From: Mucilaginibacter kameinonensis
Lineage (GTDB): Bacteria; Bacteroidota; Bacteroidia; Sphingobacteriales; Sphingobacteriaceae
Assembly: GCF_003675385.1 (NCBI RefSeq)
Contig: NZ_RCWZ01000002.1
Location: 496,001-560,000, forward strand
Direction of reading: 5' to 3'
DNA length: 64,000 nt
The stretch's first letter is position 1. The number at the start of each line of letters is the position of its first letter. Below are positions 61,116 through 64,000 of the stretch, piece by piece. A model generated the notes under the pieces. The model did not search any database. It was given only the letters and a program-made list of their open reading frames with translations, and was not told the DNA's origin. The translations under genes and the position numbers were made by a program.

Positions 61116-62312
61116 ATGACTCAGGAATTTAACCAAAGACTAAGCCAATTACAAGCCGAACAAGAGCAATTAATTAACCGGAAAAATCAGGTTGAGGAAA
61201 CTGGCAACGGTATTTTCAGCCGGTTTAAATATCCTGTGCTTACAGCCGCCCATACCCCGCTGGAGTGGCGGTATGATCTTGATGCCAAAACCAATCCGCA
61301 TTTAATGGAACGCTTTGGTATTAACGCCGTTTTTAATGCGGGTGCTATAAAGTTCAACGGCAAATACCTTATGGTAGCCCGCGTTGAAGGAGCCGATCGT
61401 AAATCATTTTTTGCCGTAGCCGAAAGTGAAGATGGTGTCAATGGTTTTAAATTCTGGGATTATCCTATTGAGTTGCCTCAAACTGAAGATCCGGATACTA
61501 ACGTATACGATATGCGTCTTACCCTGCATGAGGATGGCTGGATCTACGGGCTTTTTTGTACCGAGCGTCGTGACCCTGAAGCGCCGTCACATGATCAGTC
61601 GATGGCGGTTGCAGCCTGTGGTATTGCGCGCACAAAAGACCTGGTAAAATGGGAGCGCCTGCCCGATCTGAAAACCAATTCGCCCCAGCAGCGTAATGTG
61701 GTTTTACACCCTGAATTTGTCGACGGTAAATATGCTTTGTATACGCGTCCGCAGGACGGATTTATAAGCGCCGGTACCGGTGGTGGCATAGGTTTTGGCT
61801 TGTGTGATACTATGGAGAACGCAGTAGTTGATACAGAAACCATTATCCATAACAAAAGTTACCATACCGTTTATGAAGCCAAGAACGGGCAGGGGCCTGC
61901 GCCAATCAAAACGGAAAAAGGTTGGTTACATCTTGCACATGGTGTACGGAATACGGCTGCAGGCTTGCGTTATGTACTGTATCTGTTTATGACCGATCTG
62001 CACGACCTCACTAAAGTAATTTACCAGCCTGCAGGATACTTTTTGGCCCCGGTTGGTGACGAGCGCGTAGGCGATGTATCGAACGTGGTGTTTTGCAATG
62101 GTTGGATCACCGATGAGGACGGTACTGTATACGTTTATTATGCATCATCAGATACCCGTATGCATGTTGCTACTACCACGGTTGATAAACTGATAGACTA
62201 TGTAATGAATACTCCGGCCGATGGCTTGCGTTCGGCCTCGTCGGTACAGGCGGTGTACAACATCATTGATAAAAACAAAGGTTTGGGTCAGTTACAGGAA
62301 GCCAGCGCTTGA
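61116..62312 (+). CDS. GH130 family 4-O-beta-D-mannosyl-D-glucose phosphorylase
   Basis: A 398-residue cytoplasmic five-blade propeller enzyme. It splits beta-1,4-mannosyl-glucose with phosphate into alpha-mannose 1-phosphate and glucose. Key parts seen: [19 protein letters not shown] (about 74-92), the catalytic Asp132 in NVYDMRL (Asp131 in the B. fragilis enzyme, from memory), RNVVLHPEF, and the phosphate-binding Arg/Tyr/His region [15 protein letters not shown] (about 255-270). Length fits the MGP group (GH130_1), not the mannan-oligosaccharide group. The ATG at 61116 follows the symporter stop by 11 bases. The adjacent epimerase gene supports this assignment. Confidence 0.92.
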   Translation: MTQEFNQRLSQLQAEQEQLINRKNQVEETGNGIFSRFKYPVLTAAHTPLEWRYDLDAKTNPHLMERFGINAVFNAGAIKFNGKYLMVARVEGADRKSFFAVAESEDGVNGFKFWDYPIELPQTEDPDTNVYDMRLTLHEDGWIYGLFCTERRDPEAPSHDQSMAVAACGIARTKDLVKWERLPDLKTNSPQQRNVVLHPEFVDGKYALYTRPQDGFISAGTGGGIGFGLCDTMENAVVDTETIIHNKSYHTVYEAKNGQGPAPIKTEKGWLHLAHGVRNTAAGLRYVLYLFMTDLHDLTKVIYQPAGYFLAPVGDERVGDVSNVVFCNGWITDEDGTVYVYYASSDTRMHVATTTVDKLIDYVMNTPADGLRSASSVQAVYNIIDKNKGLGQLQEASA

Positions 62313-62521
62313 ACTCTTAGCCTCTGATTATATGTTCTTCGTCTTTTAAGCAGGGGTGGTGCGATTCCCCTCTTGAGAGAGTGTAGGGGTGTGTTCTTTG
62401 TTTAAGGAATACATCCTTACCAACACCTAACTAATTACTAAACATCTAAAACCATACACCATTCAACAGCGTGTTAAATGCTGTTATGGGAGGCGTATGC
62501 CTGTAAACTACGATAAATAAT
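62313..62521. other. Intergenic region with palindromic C-rich repeat
   Basis: The segment near 62349-62395 (AGGGGTGG, GATTCCCCTCTTGAGAGAG, TAGGGGTGTGTTC) is a C/G-rich inverted repeat. It lies between the GH130 and epimerase genes, so expression of the latter may depend on read-through or on an own promoter. Confidence 0.45.
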
Positions 62522-63745
62522 ATGGCTCAATCATTAAACATCATTTCAGAAGATCAGCTTCATGCCTTTAGCATCGAGCTAACAGATGAATTAAAAAACA
62601 TCCTTAGCTATTGGCTCAGCTATACAGTTGATGAAGTAAACGGCGGCTTTTGGGGCAAGATTGATAATGATAATCGGGTTACAGCATACGCGATCAAGGG
62701 CTCGGTGCTAAACGCGAGGATCCTGTGGAGTTTTTCGGCTACTTATAATCAAAACCCGGATGAGGCTTACCTGCGGGCAGCCGGCAGGGCGTATGATTAT
62801 ATCAAAACGTGTTTTGTTGACAATGAGTTTGGTGGTGTTTATTGGTCGGTTGATTATAAGGGTGGTAAGCTTGACACTAAGAAACAGGTATATGCCAATG
62901 CCTTTGTTATTTATGCGCTAAGTGAATACTATATCGCCTCAAAGCTTGAAACTGTAAAGGAAGAGGCTATTGGTCTTTATCATCTTTTGGTAGCCAAAAG
63001 TTATGATCAGGATAAAACCGGATACCTCGAAGCTTTCACTCGCGATTGGCAACCGCTTGGTGATTTGCGGCTGAGCGCCAAGGATGCCAACGAAAAAAAG
63101 ACCATGAACACCCACCTGCACGTACTTGAAGCTTATACCAACCTGTACCGCATCTGGCCTGATGGCGGACTTAAAGCGCAGATAGAAACCCTGATTAATA
63201 ACTTCTTTGACCATTTTATTGATGCTGAAACGGGGCACCTTGTACTGTTTTTTGATGAGGACTGGAACCGGCGGTCGGACACCGTATCGTACGGACATGA
63301 CATTGAAGCCACCTGGCTTTTGCTGGAGGCTGCCGAAGTTATCGGTAACAATGAAATGATAGCAAAGATCAATAACGTTTGCATCGCGATAGCAGAAGCC
63401 ACTATACAGGGCTTAGATATTGATGGTGGCTTATGGTATGAGTATGAGCCGGCAGAAGGTCATCTAATCAAAGAAAAACATTGGTGGGTACAGGCCGAAG
63501 CTATAGTTGGTTTTTACAATGCATGGCAGGTGAGCGGTAATGAAAAATACCTTCAGCTTGCCCTCAATAATTGGGCTTTTGTAAAAGATAAAATAATAGA
63601 TAAACAAAACGGCGAATGGTTTTGGGGGATTAAAGCAGATGGCAGCATTATGTCGGGCGAAGATAAGGCTGGCCTCTGGAAATGCCCGTATCATAACAGC
63701 CGGGCGTGTATAGAAATTATTAAACGAATAAAAACATTGAAATGA
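62522..63745 (+). CDS. Cellobiose 2-epimerase (AGE family)
   Basis: A 407-residue alpha/alpha-barrel enzyme that epimerises the reducing-end sugar of beta-1,4-disaccharides at C2: mannobiose to mannosyl-glucose here. Residues matching the Rhodothermus enzyme as I recall are Arg66 (NARILW), His200 (THLHVLEAY), His259 (SYGHDIEATW) and His391 (PYHNSRAC; His390 there), with WWVQAEAIVGF near 321-331. No signal peptide, so it is cytoplasmic. The end overlaps the next gene by 4 bases (ATGA), so both are translated together. Confidence 0.93.
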   Translation: MAQSLNIISEDQLHAFSIELTDELKNILSYWLSYTVDEVNGGFWGKIDNDNRVTAYAIKGSVLNARILWSFSATYNQNPDEAYLRAAGRAYDYIKTCFVDNEFGGVYWSVDYKGGKLDTKKQVYANAFVIYALSEYYIASKLETVKEEAIGLYHLLVAKSYDQDKTGYLEAFTRDWQPLGDLRLSAKDANEKKTMNTHLHVLEAYTNLYRIWPDGGLKAQIETLINNFFDHFIDAETGHLVLFFDEDWNRRSDTVSYGHDIEATWLLLEAAEVIGNNEMIAKINNVCIAIAEATIQGLDIDGGLWYEYEPAEGHLIKEKHWWVQAEAIVGFYNAWQVSGNEKYLQLALNNWAFVKDKIIDKQNGEWFWGIKADGSIMSGEDKAGLWKCPYHNSRACIEIIKRIKTLK

Positions 63746-64000
63746 AATTAATAAAAGTGTTCATAGCGGTTTTGCCTTTTGCCCTCGTGATGATGGCTTG
63801 TAAAAAAGGCAGCAAGCCCGCGCCTGATCCAACTCCGGTTGTTGTTGATCAGGGTAATGGTGGCGCGACGGGGCCTATCACAGCGCCAACTGATCCTTCA
63901 GTAGCTGCAACACAAGGCTTTTTCCTTGACGACTGGCAGGGTAAAACCTTCATTAAATCGGCTACTGTTGATGCCGCGAAGCCAACGGCCAGTACATCAA
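63742..64000 (+). CDS. Lipoprotein, 3' partial (probable PUL glycoside hydrolase or binding protein)
   Basis: The first 86 residues are visible. A lipobox MMAC (Cys20) and a Lys/Pro/Gly-rich linker (about 20-50) are followed by TQGFFLDDWQGKTFIKSATVD and then the window ends. The linker length suggests an extracellular lipid-anchored enzyme. By analogy with B. fragilis, where a GH26 mannanase goes with this gene set, a beta-mannanase is plausible, but the visible part does not show a catalytic domain. The start overlaps the epimerase stop, so it is in the same operon. Confidence 0.75.
   Translation, partial: MKLIKVFIAVLPFALVMMACKKGSKPAPDPTPVVVDQGNGGATGPITAPTDPSVAATQGFFLDDWQGKTFIKSATVDAAKPTASTS

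Overview
The window looks like a chromosome segment from a Bacteroidota soil or plant-associated bacterium of the Sphingobacteriaceae, most like Mucilaginibacter or Pedobacter. This rests on recognition of the proteins, not on a database search. The evidence is SusC/SusD pairs, a hybrid two-component system regulator, Bacteroidota-type lipoproteins, an ExbB/ExbD/TonB set, weak Shine-Dalgarno sequences, at least one TTTG / TAnnTTTG promoter, and moderate GC. No rRNA, tRNA, CRISPR array, phage or transposase gene was seen.

Layout. 1-1368 is the 3' part of a SusD gene, the tail of another glycan locus, closed by a terminator. 1.4-11.9 kb holds ordinary genes: a seven-heme cytochrome lipoprotein, OsmC, an old yellow enzyme, GNAT and TPR proteins, two tandem secreted esterases, a periplasmic cyclic-nucleotide phosphodiesterase, an AI-2E family transporter and small proteins. 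11.9-16.3 kb has an M48 membrane peptidase split by a frameshift, a Gfo/Idh/MocA oxidoreductase and a YghZ-type aldo/keto reductase. 16.4-26.1 kb is a long minus-strand run: TPR protein, TonB-dependent-type barrel, HU-like/SPOR membrane protein, ExbB, ExbD, TonB, folC. 26.4-45.9 kb contains a DUF922-like protein, a MarR/GbsR regulator, two REC-only response regulators, two micro zinc-ribbon genes, GntP, an Omp85-like barrel, a Bcr/CflA exporter, a flotillin-like protein with vault-like N-terminal repeats, a sigma/anti-sigma pair, an acyltransferase and mlaEFD.

46.4-64.0 kb is a polysaccharide utilisation locus, most likely for beta-mannan: hybrid two-component regulator, SusC, SusD, an IPT-domain surface glycan-binding lipoprotein, a carbohydrate-binding-module-like protein, an AraC regulator, a sodium/solute symporter, a GH130 mannosyl-glucose phosphorylase, a cellobiose 2-epimerase and the start of a further lipoprotein. 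The inferred route is: mannooligosaccharides enter through SusC/D, mannobiose is carried by the symporter, epimerised to mannosyl-glucose, and phosphorolysed to mannose 1-phosphate and glucose.

The most unusual content lies between or below the annotated genes. There is a family of at least nine low-complexity intergenic loci, most built from a short word present in both orientations. There are five copies of a 65-140 bp palindromic element with TGTCATT..CGA ends. Three small proteins share an exact C-x2-C-x27-C-x2-C pattern; two of them lie below the usual ORF length cut-off. The flotillin-like protein has an architecture resembling the major vault protein.
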